The notes: generated by a model not told the origin, from the letters alone. Positions 24,837 through 32,020 are shown, numbered from the stretch's first letter. The stretch: DNA of 49,236 nucleotides from Lachnospiraceae bacterium (GCA_900771995.1 CAAGQC010000106.1:1-49236), one strand, 5' to 3'. Program-made: numbers and translations.

Positions 24837-24861
24837 AAAAAAAGCCCCGAGAGGGGTTTTT
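24837..24861 (-). terminator. Terminator of the tRNA-Arg/His/Gln/Lys unit
   Basis: An A/T-flanked CCCC-TCTC-GGGG hairpin (AAAAACCCC/GGGGCTTTTT) with a seven-T tail on the minus strand. Confidence 0.85.
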
Positions 24862-24888
24862 AAAATGTGTGGATGATATACGTTAACA

Positions 24889-24935
24889 AGTGAGGCATGG
24901 GGAATCTCGACCAGGGGACTCGAATCCCCAGATCA
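24889..24935 (-). pseudogene. tRNA 3'-end relic next to tRNA-Lys
   Basis: AGTGAGGCATGGGG at 24889 repeats the 3' end of tRNA-Lys (24952 onward) 63 bases away. Between them lies a second T-arm-like piece, GGGGATTCGAGTCCCC on the minus strand. No anticodon arm is present, so this is a remnant of duplicated or recombined tRNA ends. Confidence 0.6.
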
Positions 24936-24953
24936 GGATATCACAACACTTAG

Positions 24954-25026
24954 TGAGGCATGGGGGATTCGAACCCCCGACAACTTGATTAAAAGTCAAG
25001 TGCTCTACCGACTGAGCTAATACCCC
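24954..25026 (-). tRNA. tRNA-Lys (TTT)
   Basis: A 73-base cloverleaf. The acceptor stem is GGGGTAT with ATGCCTC, including two G-U pairs. The anticodon stem CTTGA/TCAAG encloses CTTTTAA, and the T-loop is TTCGAAT. CCA is not encoded. Confidence 0.95.
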
Positions 25027-25035
25027 ATAATAAAA

Positions 25036-25107
25036 CAGGGCTAGCTGGATTCGAACCAGCGAATGCAGCAGTCAAAGTGCTGTGCCTTACCGCTTGGCGA
25101 TAGCCCT
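25036..25107 (-). tRNA. tRNA-Gln (TTG)
   Basis: A 72-base cloverleaf. The acceptor stem is AGGGCTA/TAGCCCT, the anticodon stem CAGCA/TGCTG encloses CTTTGAC, and the discriminator is G as in other tRNA-Gln. CCA is not encoded. Confidence 0.95.
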
Positions 25108-25155
25108 ATAAATATGACACCAAGCGTGCCATTACGACACTTCACTCATGAAAAA

Positions 25156-25230
25156 GGTGGATAAAGGGATTCGAACCCTTGGCCTCCAGAGCCACAATCT
25201 GGCGCGCTAACCAACTGCGCTATACCCACC
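25156..25230 (-). tRNA. tRNA-His (GTG)
   Basis: A 75-base cloverleaf with the extra 5' G paired to the discriminator C, typical of tRNA-His. The anticodon stem CCAGA/TCTGG encloses TTGTGGC. CCA is not encoded. Confidence 0.95.
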
Positions 25231-25270
25231 ATGCGAGACAGTGATGACCAAAAGTCTTCCTTATCTCAAA

Positions 25271-25344
<74 letters not shown>

Positions 25345-25384
25345 ATATTTATCGGTTAACTGTTTTAACAAACCGACGAAGCAT

Positions 25385-25413
25385 ATTGTAACTTATCCGA
25401 CACCATTTGTCAA
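25385..25413 (-). promoter_or_regulatory. Promoter of the tRNA-Arg/His/Gln/Lys unit
   Basis: Minus-strand TTGACA (25408-25413) and TACAAT (25385-25390) with a 17-base spacer. An AT-rich inverted repeat (AATACAAAA and its complement, about 25420-25450) just upstream may end the tRNA-Pro transcript. Confidence 0.85.
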
Positions 25414-25463
25414 CACTTTTGTATTAATTTTTTGAAAAATAAATACAAAACATAAGTTACACG

Positions 25464-25538
25464 TCGGGGTGACAGGATTCGAACCTGCGACCCCCTGGTC
25501 CCAAACCAGGTGCTCTAGCCAAGCTGAGCCACACCCCG
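25464..25538 (-). tRNA. tRNA-Pro (TGG)
   Basis: A 75-base cloverleaf. The acceptor stem is CGGGGTG/CACCCCG, and the anticodon stem CCTGG/CCAGG encloses TTTGGGA. CCA is not encoded. It is separated from the next tRNAs by 119 bases containing another promoter. Confidence 0.95.
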
Positions 25539-25576
25539 GGGCTGCGTTACTGCGGTTTACCCGCAACGCAGGAGTA

Positions 25577-25606
25577 ATTATAACCTAGATTTTTTCCTTC
25601 TGTCAA
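25577..25606 (-). promoter_or_regulatory. Promoter of tRNA-Pro
   Basis: Minus-strand TTGACA (25601-25606) and TATAAT (25577-25582) with an 18-base spacer. Confidence 0.85.
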
Positions 25607-25623
25607 GAGGCAAGTTATGTGCA

Positions 25624-26106
25624 CTACGAACGAAGATACGCTATGGTGAAATGTACCTTTTCCTCTCTGTCGATCTCCATGATCGCATAGGAGGGCTGCC
25701 GGCCTTCCTGCCTCGGATAAGACAGGCTTCCCGGGTTCACTGCAATAATATCATCATCAATGTCGATCACGGGACGATGGGTATGTCCGTACAATACAAT
25801 GTCCACTCCACGATCAATGGCTTCTTTTTTGATGGTCTCATTTCCCATGGATACATAATAGTTATGTCCGTGGGTCACCCAGACCTTATAGGGTCCGATA
25901 TCCAGCGTGATCTCTCTGGGAAGATCCGAGAAAAAGTCATTATTGCCCAGCACGATATAGACCGGACACTCTGCCGCAGAGGAAAGCGCATACTCGCTGC
26001 CCTCCGCGTCTCCGCAGTGGATCACCATATCCGGGTGATGCATTTCCAGTACCTTGAAGTAATTCTCATTCTTTTTATGGGTATCACTTACGATCAATAT
26101 CTTCAT
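25624..26106 (-). CDS. YfcE/MJ0936-type metallophosphodiesterase
   Basis: The 160-residue protein carries the full set of metallophosphoesterase motifs: SDTH at residues 7-10, IHCGD near 30, GNND near 54, THGH near 79 and YGHTHRP near 104. The short length and order fit the YfcE/MJ0936 group, which hydrolyses phosphodiesters in vitro with Mn; physiological substrates are unclear. Its start overlaps the end of rdgB by 23 bases, so the two are translationally coupled, a common arrangement in Clostridia. Confidence 0.95.
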   Translation of the reverse strand: MKILIVSDTHKKNENYFKVLEMHHPDMVIHCGDAEGSEYALSSAAECPVYIVLGNNDFFSDLPREITLDIGPYKVWVTHGHNYYVSMGNETIKKEAIDRGVDIVLYGHTHRPVIDIDDDIIAVNPGSLSYPRQEGRQPSYAIMEIDREEKVHFTIAYLRS

Positions 26107-26695
26107 ATTTCTTCAGTTCCTCTTTCATCAGTTCCAGGGCCTTGCCTCTGTGGCTGACCTGATTCTTCTCTTCTTCTGTCAACTCCGCCGTGGTCCTGCC
26201 GAATTCCGGCACATAGAAAATGGGATCATAGCCGAAGCCGTTGGCTCCCTTCTCTTCGTAGCCGATCCGGCCTTCGATGGTGGCTCTGGTGGTGAGTTCT
26301 CTGCCGTCCGGCAGCACCGCTGCAATCGCACAGACGAAGCGTGCGGTACGCTCTTCCTCCGGCACTCCTTCCAGTCTCTGGATCAGATTGGCATTTTTAA
26401 TGGAATAGGGCGTATCCTCTCCCAGATATCTGGCGGAATAGATTCCCGGCTCCTTATTCAGCGCATCAATCTCCAGTCCGGAGTCATCCGCCATCACAAT
26501 GTCTTTCGTGAAAGCTGCCACAGCACGGGCCTTGATCAGTGCATTTTCCTCATAGGTCCTGCCATTCTCCTCAATGTCTGCCCGGATCCCCGCATCCTTC
26601 ATGGATACGACCTCCAGACCGGTATCTTCCATGATCATGCGGATCTCTTTGATCTTACCGGCATTGCCGGTCGCAAATACGATTCTTCCCTGCAT
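26084..26695 (-). CDS. rdgB: XTP/dITP diphosphatase (RdgB/HAM1)
   Basis: The 203-residue protein hydrolyses non-canonical purine nucleotides (dITP, XTP), keeping them out of DNA. Motifs: ATGNAGKIKEI at the N-terminus, MADDSGLEIDALNKEPGIYSARYLGED in the middle, GANGFGYDPIFYVP and VSHRGKAL near the end. The start at 26695 is preferred because GAGGAG lies four bases upstream; the ATG at 26707 has only AAGG one base away. It is third in an operon with an RlmL-like methyltransferase and an amidase homologue and overlaps the phosphodiesterase gene. Confidence 0.95.
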   Translation of the reverse strand: MQGRIVFATGNAGKIKEIRMIMEDTGLEVVSMKDAGIRADIEENGRTYEENALIKARAVAAFTKDIVMADDSGLEIDALNKEPGIYSARYLGEDTPYSIKNANLIQRLEGVPEEERTARFVCAIAAVLPDGRELTTRATIEGRIGYEEKGANGFGYDPIFYVPEFGRTTAELTEEEKNQVSHRGKALELMKEELKKYEDIDRK

Positions 26696-26730
26696 CTTAC
26701 TCCTCATGCCTTTCCGTTCTTATTTATTCA

Positions 26731-27801
26731 TCATTGCGTATTAGTATAAACCTCGAAAATCGCTTCTGCAATACCTTCCGCAAGCTTTTTTTGATAACTC
26801 TCCTGCTCCAGCAGCTGTCTCTCCGTGCTGTTTGTCACATAGCCGAGAGAAATTCTGGCTGCGGGGATCTTCAGCTGCCACAGAATGTCATCTTCCGCTG
26901 CCGGGAACAATCCGATGGCTCTGTTGCTGGCAGCCACCGTAACCTGTCTGGTCACATCATCTGCCCACTGTACATTTCCGAAATCCGGAAGATAATATTC
27001 ATCATTATATTCTCCCCGGATCCCATAGGTGCCACTGTCTTCGGCATCCGCCGATAATCCGATCTCCAGATACAGATCGGCGTCCACCCAGTCAGCAAAG
27101 CTGCGTCTTGCCTCCTGCGACACCTCTGCATCCTCAGTACGGGTCAGGTATACTTTTACCTTGCTTCCTTCCATGATCTGAGCTGTCTGTCTGGCCACTT
27201 CCAGCGCTATCGTCTTCTCTGCACATCCGGATGCGGTCACTCCGCTTTCTCTTCCACCTCCCACAGGATCCAGCACTACGATGCAGTCGTAATTTTCTCT
27301 GGGTTTGACGAAATCGATCTTCAAGGTGTTCTCTTCCAGTGTGCTGTGATATTCCAGAATTTCCTTTACAGGCAGTCTTAACAGCACCCCTTCATTCTGC
27401 GCCTCGCAGATACCGCTTTCCACCAGACTGAAATCTCCAGTCAGCTGGTGATCCCGGTAGAATGTTTTTCTGCCGTTCTGTACATAAATCCAGAGTTCCC
27501 GTTCCATGTAATGATTCTCCACCACCACATTTTCCGCTTTGGTACCGGTCTCCAGCGGAATGCAGATCTCCCTGTCCACCTTCCGGTTTTCTGTCATGGT
27601 CAACTGCATTTCATGATTCCGTTCCGTCTGGTTCTCCGTGACCAGCCCGCCCTGCTCCTGGCTCAGGGAAGAGATCACTACCGTCTTGTGGGCTGCAACC
27701 CAGAGCATACCGCCAAACGCAAGCCCTCCCAGCAGTAGCCAGAGGATCAGGGTGATGCGGTTATTCTGTTGTTGATCCCTGATCTGTAATATTTTTTTCA
27801 T
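26731..27801 (-). CDS. Membrane-anchored amidase_3 homologue lacking zinc ligands
   Basis: The 356-residue protein has one N-terminal membrane anchor (about 16-36), an unassigned stretch to about 165, then a domain aligning with N-acetylmuramoyl-L-alanine amidases (amidase_3). The canonical DPGHGG reads DPVGGG (178-183, His replaced by Gly181), the second zinc His in the SIHAN strand is Gly248, and the catalytic Glu of VExGFLSN is Ser318 in ISLGYVTN. Only Glu195 remains. It is therefore likely a non-catalytic homologue that binds peptidoglycan or a partner. It lies six bases downstream of the methyltransferase gene. Confidence 0.85.
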   Translation of the reverse strand: MKKILQIRDQQQNNRITLILWLLLGGLAFGGMLWVAAHKTVVISSLSQEQGGLVTENQTERNHEMQLTMTENRKVDREICIPLETGTKAENVVVENHYMERELWIYVQNGRKTFYRDHQLTGDFSLVESGICEAQNEGVLLRLPVKEILEYHSTLEENTLKIDFVKPRENYDCIVVLDPVGGGRESGVTASGCAEKTIALEVARQTAQIMEGSKVKVYLTRTEDAEVSQEARRSFADWVDADLYLEIGLSADAEDSGTYGIRGEYNDEYYLPDFGNVQWADDVTRQVTVAASNRAIGLFPAAEDDILWQLKIPAARISLGYVTNSTERQLLEQESYQKKLAEGIAEAIFEVYTNTQ

Positions 27802-27806
27802 TGCTT

Positions 27807-28958
27807 CTACACGTCTCTTCTCTTCGGAGGCTTCGGTCCCAGGAACTGATAATAGTAGGTCTTCATCATTCCATTATAAATTTTGCGGTTCTTGTCCGCT
27901 TTTCTGCCGATGTCCTTCTCCGCCTGCTCATAGGCCGTGATCAGATACATGCTCCAGGAATCCAGTTCCCGGAATCTCTCACCGATGGTTCTGTACAGCT
28001 GCGGCATCTGACTCTTATCCTGCAAACGCTCTCCGTAGGGAGGGTTCGTAATGATAAAACCGTATTTTTTCGGATGATGAAGGTCCTCCACGCTACGGCG
28101 CTGGAAATGGATCAGCTTGTCCACCCCCGCCATCCGTGCATTCTCTCTGGCGATCTTCACCATGTCCTCATCGATATCATAGCCCTGGATATCGGTCTCT
28201 ACTGACAGATCGATCATCTCTTCCGCTTCGTCCATGGCATCGTACCATACCTTTTTCCCTATAATATGAGGCCATTCTTCCGCCGTAAAGCTGCGGTTCC
28301 TGCCGGGTGCCATATTGGCTGCCATCATGGCTGCCTCAATGGGAAAAGTGCCGCTTCCGCAGAAGGGATCCACCAGGATCCTGCCCGCATTCCACGGGGT
28401 CAGTTCGATCAGTGCCGCCGCCAGATTCTCTGCAATAGGAGCCTTCGCCGTCAGCTTCCGGTAGCCCCGCTTATGCAGGGATTCTCCGGTGCTGTCCAGT
28501 CCCACGGTCACTTCATCCTTCATCAGGAATACACGGATAGGGAAGCTGGCACCGTCCTCCGGGAACCAGCTGATGTCATACTGTGCCTTCAGGCGTTCCA
28601 CCATGGCCTTTTTCATGATGGACTGAATGTCTGAAGGGCTGAACAGTTTGGATTTCACGCTGGCTGCCTTGGCTACCCAGAATTTCCCGTCCTTAGGAAT
28701 ATACTCTTCCCAGGGCAGTTCCTTCGTTCCCTGAAACAGTTCTTCAAAAGTCTCCGCATGAAAGCTTCCCACTTTGATGAGGATGCGCTCTGCGGTGCGC
28801 AGGAAAATATTGGCTCTGCACAAGGCCTCCTCATCCCCGAAAAAGGTAACGCGGCCATCCGCCACTTCTGTAATATCATATCCCAGATCTGTAATCTCTC
28901 TTTTTAATACTGATTCCATACCGAAATGGCAGGGAGCAATCAATTCAAAACGTCTCAT
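27807..28958 (-). CDS. THUMP-domain class I RNA methyltransferase (RlmL/YpsC-like)
   Basis: The 383-residue protein has an N-terminal THUMP region (about 1-160) and a C-terminal SAM-dependent methyltransferase domain with DPFCGSGTFPIEAAM and the catalytic NPPYGER motif typical of N2-guanine or N6-adenine methylation. It resembles the N-terminal half of RlmL, which modifies 23S rRNA G2445; B. subtilis YpsC is the nearest known type. Start 28958 has GGAGG five bases upstream. It heads the operon that continues through the amidase homologue, rdgB and the phosphodiesterase. Confidence 0.94.
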   Translation of the reverse strand: MRRFELIAPCHFGMESVLKREITDLGYDITEVADGRVTFFGDEEALCRANIFLRTAERILIKVGSFHAETFEELFQGTKELPWEEYIPKDGKFWVAKAASVKSKLFSPSDIQSIMKKAMVERLKAQYDISWFPEDGASFPIRVFLMKDEVTVGLDSTGESLHKRGYRKLTAKAPIAENLAAALIELTPWNAGRILVDPFCGSGTFPIEAAMMAANMAPGRNRSFTAEEWPHIIGKKVWYDAMDEAEEMIDLSVETDIQGYDIDEDMVKIARENARMAGVDKLIHFQRRSVEDLHHPKKYGFIITNPPYGERLQDKSQMPQLYRTIGERFRELDSWSMYLITAYEQAEKDIGRKADKNRKIYNGMMKTYYYQFLGPKPPKRRDV

Positions 28959-29003
28959 TCGTTCCTCCGGATCTCTGTCTTCAATAGTTACACACATGAA
29001 ATT

Positions 29004-29032
29004 ATTATATATGGATTCTGAAAATATGTAAA
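29004..29032 (-). promoter_or_regulatory. Promoter of the methyltransferase-rdgB operon
   Basis: Minus-strand TTTACA (29027-29032) and TATAAT (29004-29009) with a 17-base spacer. Confidence 0.7.
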
Positions 29033-29055
29033 TAGGGCTGCCTTACGGCAGCCCC
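29033..29055 (-). terminator. Terminator after the N/Q-rich small protein
   Basis: GGGCTGCC and GGCAGCCC form an 8 bp stem with a four-base loop, followed on the minus strand by TATTTA. Confidence 0.6.
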
Positions 29056-29080
29056 GGAAAAACTTAACTTATGCACCAGA

Positions 29081-29239
29081 CTAGCAGTTCTTGTTCTGCT
29101 CCTTGTTGTTGCTCTTGTTCTTATTCTGATTCTGGCTGTTCTGCTTATTCTGGGAGTTCTGACTGTTCTTGCTGTTCTCGCTCTCATCGTAAGAGTTGTT
29201 ATACTTGTTCTGATTGTTCTGCTCATAATTGTTAGACAT
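29081..29239 (-). CDS. Asn/Gln/Ser/Lys-rich 52-residue protein, candidate spore protein
   Basis: The protein is almost entirely Asn, Gln, Ser, Lys, Glu and Tyr, with repeating S-Q-N and N-K units and a single C-terminal Cys. Start 29239 has AGGAGGTCAC upstream, a strong site, so it is translated. Low complexity, small size and lack of hydrophobic residues recall gamma-type small acid-soluble spore proteins, though no SASP signature is present. Its upstream region holds a good match to the sigma-G/sigma-F promoter consensus, suggesting forespore expression (inference). Confidence 0.75.
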   Translation of the reverse strand: MSNNYEQNNQNKYNNSYDESENSKNSQNSQNKQNSQNQNKNKSNNKEQNKNC

Positions 29240-29283
29240 ATTTGTGACCTCCTGATAGGAAATATCTTTTTTAGTTACAGGAG

Positions 29284-29312
29284 TAGTATGTCTATTTCGC
29301 ACAAAAATATGC
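29284..29312 (-). promoter_or_regulatory. Sigma-G/sigma-F-like promoter
   Basis: On the minus strand GCATA (29308-29312) and CATACTA (29284-29290) are separated by 17 bases, matching the forespore consensus GMATR - 17/18 - CATNHTA. It lies 45 bases upstream of the N/Q-rich protein start. Confidence 0.55.
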
Positions 29313-29450
29313 TCTAAAATTATGGTACTTTAGAACTAAATTTCTTCTTGCATTTTTGTATCATTAGTACTATAATCAGAATTGTAAATAGAAACCCCTT
29401 CATGATTCTATTTGCACCCTTATGTATTATTTATTTATACTCCCCTCATG

Positions 29451-29481
29451 AGAGCCACCAGCTTCCCCCTGGTGGCTCTTT
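29451..29481 (+). terminator. Strong hairpin in an intergenic region
   Basis: AGAGCCACCAG and CTGGTGGCTCT form an 11 bp stem with a 7-base loop followed by TTT on the plus strand. No plus-strand gene precedes it; it may end the HAAS-gene transcript from the other side. Confidence 0.5.
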
Positions 29482-29487
29482 ACGTTG

Positions 29488-29600
29488 GAACTGTTCAGAG
29501 CCAATAAATATAACCGAAGTAACCGTAAGCTGTCCGCATCTGTAAGGTCCTTCGGCTATATTATTATTTGTGAATTGCGTAACTCTGAATCGCTGTTTTA
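29488..29600. repeat. MITE-like nested inverted repeat
   Basis: Outer arms (CTGTTCAGAG near 29491, CTCTGAATC near 29583) enclose inner arms (AATAAATATAACCGAAG near 29504 and an imperfect complement near 29550-29567). The left end, AACTGTTCAGAGCCA, recurs at 49168-49182 as AACTATTCAGAGCCA. Confidence 0.5.
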
Positions 29601-29608
29601 TATAGTCC

Positions 29609-30109
29609 CTAATTGAGCCAGTCCCGGAATAATTTCACCAGGAACAATACTACCACGATCGGGATCAATACCGGTGCCAGGAATGACAATACGGAAAATA
29701 CCGCACTGAAGATCAGTACTACGACCAGAATTCCAAGTATCAGCCACACCCAGCCCGGAAGCTTCGAAAGCGCATCTGCCACTTTGTTCTGATGTTTCCC
29801 GTATCCGTTCTCCGCATCCTCCGTATAACTGTGGTGCAGATTCTGTCCTGCCGCTTCCCGGTACTCTCCATTGCCATAGACCGTGTTGCGGTATCCGGAG
29901 CGGTTGTCGCTGCCGTTGGTCTGAATGATCGTGCGGGCGATCAGCCTCGGATCTCCCAGGCTCTCCAAGACTTCCTCTTCCGTCCTGCCCTTGCGGATCT
30001 CTGTATTTATATAATCTTCGTAATAATTCACATTATCCATGACCAGGCCGGGAGAGACACGCCCGTTCAACGCCATCCGCAGTCGGTCCACAAATTCCTG
30101 TTTGTTCAT
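29609..30109 (-). CDS. HAAS/DUF1700-type membrane protein
   Basis: The 166-residue protein has an N-terminal HAAS-like domain (about 1-62: MNKQEFVDRLRMALNGRVSP ... YYEDYINTEIRKGRTEEEVLESLGDP), a polar Asn/Gly-rich linker, and a strongly hydrophobic C-terminal region (about 117-160) with two membrane helices. HAAS domains commonly accompany PadR regulators; none is next to this gene. Function is unknown. GGAGG and GGAAG lie upstream of the start. A hairpin-bounded candidate RNA lies 110 bases upstream. Confidence 0.85.
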   Translation of the reverse strand: MNKQEFVDRLRMALNGRVSPGLVMDNVNYYEDYINTEIRKGRTEEEVLESLGDPRLIARTIIQTNGSDNRSGYRNTVYGNGEYREAAGQNLHHSYTEDAENGYGKHQNKVADALSKLPGWVWLILGILVVVLIFSAVFSVLSFLAPVLIPIVVVLFLVKLFRDWLN

Positions 30110-30221
30110 ACTTCCACGATTTCCTCCATTTACACCATCATTTTAGCATGACATAAGTACCACGTAAATATACGGATCGGGAAGTATTTCTAAAACTTTT
30201 CTAAAATACCATTCTGAATGC

Positions 30222-30323
30222 ATACAAAAAAGAAGGTATTCCGGTGGGTGTACCCCTTCCCACATTTCTTTTGACCCATGGGGTGTGTAGCAGCACAATC
30301 TCTACTTCAGAATACCTTCTTTT
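30222..30323 (-). ncRNA. Candidate structured small RNA or leader
   Basis: AAAAGAAGGTATTC (30228-30241) and its perfect 14-base complement (30310-30323) enclose 68 bases with further short stems (GTGGG/CCCAC). On the minus strand the closing arm runs into six T residues, as at an RNA 3' end, and a TATAAT box lies just upstream (30335-30340) without a good -35. It could instead be a leader of the HAAS gene or a MITE. I do not recognise an RNA family. Confidence 0.45.
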
Positions 30324-30405
30324 ATTTTACGATTATTATAAAGCATCCCAGATTATAATTTAGGGAAAATTATAGGATATATTAAGAAAAATATAGAAAT
30401 TTTCT

Positions 30406-30434
30406 AAAAAACCCCGGAGACATCATCTCCGGGG
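30406..30434 (-). terminator. Terminator of tRNA-Arg (ACG)
   Basis: CCCCGGAGA and TCTCCGGGG form a perfect 9 bp stem with a five-base loop and a six-T tail on the minus strand. Confidence 0.9.
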
Positions 30435-30441
30435 CTTCCGA

Positions 30442-30515
30442 TGTACGTGACAGGATTCGAACCCACGACCTTCTGGTCCGTAGCCAGACGCTCTATCCAG
30501 CTGAGCTACACGTAC
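30442..30515 (-). tRNA. tRNA-Arg (ACG)
   Basis: A 74-base cloverleaf. The acceptor stem is GTACGTG/CACGTAC, and the anticodon stem TCTGG/CCAGA encloses CTACGGA. The first anticodon base is expected to be edited to inosine. CCA is not encoded. It is a single-tRNA unit with its own promoter and terminator. Confidence 0.95.
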
Positions 30516-30539
30516 ATTTATCGTTTACAGGATTTCTCG

Positions 30540-30583
30540 CCTGCAACAGTATGTATTGTAACTGTTGCAGGGAAAAATGTCAA
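30540..30583 (-). promoter_or_regulatory. tRNA-Arg promoter with overlapping inverted repeat
   Basis: Minus-strand TTGACA (30578-30583) and TACAAT (30555-30560) have a 17-base spacer. CCTGCAACAGT (30540-30550) and its perfect complement ACTGTTGCAGG (30561-30571) flank the -10 box. Confidence 0.75.
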
Positions 30584-30601
30584 TAGAATTTTTCAATTTT
30601 T

Positions 30602-30892
30602 TCAAACAATTTTATTTTCTGCCTGTTTTTCCACAGTCTGTACGACTTTTACGTCATATTTTTCCAGGATGGCATGCTTGAATTCTTCGTAATTGTCTTC
30701 GTCATCATAGCAGGCGTATTCGATCTCCAGCGGTTCTTCCGTCTTCATCAGCAGCATTCCCAGAATAGACTTGGCATCCGTGCTCATCTTATGCACCCGG
30801 ATGTCGATGGCATCATCGAATTCGTTACAGGTATCTACAAAATGTCTGATATCATCCTCCGAATGGAAGGTAATATATAACTTTTCTCTCAT
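30602..30892 (-). CDS. HPr-like protein lacking the active-site histidine
   Basis: The 96-residue protein keeps the HPr fold pattern and the regulatory Ser46-type motif (STDAKSILGM, Ser42), followed by a beta strand as in HPr. The GLHARPA loop carrying the phosphorylated His15 is absent; the corresponding region reads HSEDDIRHFVD. It could thus be phosphorylated only at Ser, as in the B. subtilis Crh regulator, or simply share the fold (inference). Start 30892 has GGAG eight bases upstream; the longer frame lacks a site. A lone gene upstream of the tRNA-Arg promoter. Confidence 0.8.
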   Translation of the reverse strand: MREKLYITFHSEDDIRHFVDTCNEFDDAIDIRVHKMSTDAKSILGMLLMKTEEPLEIEYACYDDEDNYEEFKHAILEKYDVKVVQTVEKQAENKIV

Positions 30893-31003
30893 CCTCTGTT
30901 CTCCCATCTGTCCGCTTGCGGACACCCCATACATTGTATATTATGCCTTCAGACACATAAACCTATCCCCATATAGTATCTGTCAAAAGGGAATATCTGC
31001 TTC

Positions 31004-31930
31004 TTAGCGTGCTGCCAGTGCCTGTGCGATGTCTTCACGCATATCCAGTACGGCTGCCCGGGATGCATCCGCATAATTCTGTTCGCCGAACTGTGCGTAT
31101 TTCTCCTGCTGGTATGCAGCAATGATGCCACGGGAGGAGTTGATGATGGCACCCAGCCCATCCTCATTGAAGAAATGTACCAGATCTGCACCCTTACCGC
31201 CCTGTGCGCCGTAACCGGGCACCAGGATAAATGCCTTGGGCATTACTTTACGCAGTACCTTGCCCTGTTCGGGATAAGTGGCTCCTACGACAGCGCCTAC
31301 ATAGCTGTAGGAATCGCCCATGCAGTCAGCTCCCCAGGCCGCTACCTTTTCTCCTACCAGCTCATACAGCGGTCTGCCGTTCACCAGCTGATCCTGGAAC
31401 TCGCCGCTGCTGGGATTGGAGGTCTTCACCAGTACGAAAATCCCCTTCTTCTCTTCCTTGCAGATCTTCACAAAAGGATTGACACCGTCAGATCCCAGAT
31501 AAGGGTTCACGGTCACGAAATCCTCGTCAAAACCATAATAACTCTTGCTGCCTACCTGTACTTTGCCCAGATGGCCTACCGCATATGCTTCGGAAGTGGA
31601 ACCGATATCGCCACGCTTGATGTCGCCGATGACGATCAGGCCTTTCTCCTTACAGTAATCCACAGTTTTCTTAAATGCCACCATGCCGGGAATGCCGAAC
31701 TGCTCATACATTGCCACCTGAGGCTTCACAGCGGGCACCAGATCATAAATAGCATCCACAATCCCCTTGTTGTACTGCCAGATGGCCTCCGCAGCACCTT
31801 CCAGTGTCTCGCCGTATTCGGCGAATGCTGCTTTCTTAATATATTCCGGCACGAATTTCATCATAGGATCCAGTCCTACCACGATCGGTGCGTTGGTTTC
31901 TTTGATTCGAGCGATCAGTTTGTTGATCAT
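31004..31930 (-). CDS. pyrF: Orotidine-5'-phosphate decarboxylase
   Basis: The 308-residue enzyme makes UMP from OMP. The catalytic Lys/Asp network lies in GDIKRGDIGST, with IVVGLDP near the N-terminus and VPGYGAQGG near the C-terminus for phosphate binding. The roughly 300-residue length and these motifs place it in the longer PyrF type 2 subfamily. GGAGGAAAT precedes the start at 31930. Other pyr genes are not in this window; it follows the nrdD gene by about 90 bases and may share its transcript. Confidence 0.95.
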   Translation of the reverse strand: MINKLIARIKETNAPIVVGLDPMMKFVPEYIKKAAFAEYGETLEGAAEAIWQYNKGIVDAIYDLVPAVKPQVAMYEQFGIPGMVAFKKTVDYCKEKGLIVIGDIKRGDIGSTSEAYAVGHLGKVQVGSKSYYGFDEDFVTVNPYLGSDGVNPFVKICKEEKKGIFVLVKTSNPSSGEFQDQLVNGRPLYELVGEKVAAWGADCMGDSYSYVGAVVGATYPEQGKVLRKVMPKAFILVPGYGAQGGKGADLVHFFNEDGLGAIINSSRGIIAAYQQEKYAQFGEQNYADASRAAVLDMREDIAQALAAR

Positions 31931-32020
31931 ATTTCCTCCGTTCTGCAATGAATCTGCCTTTGCATTTATATTATTACACAGCAAAGGCACCGCCTTCGGG
32001 CGATGCCTCCTGACCTGTCT

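Noticed and set aside
25345..25463. Possible additional tRNA between tRNA-Arg and tRNA-Pro
   Set aside because: No T-arm or acceptor pairing; the stretch is explained by a promoter and an AT-rich hairpin.
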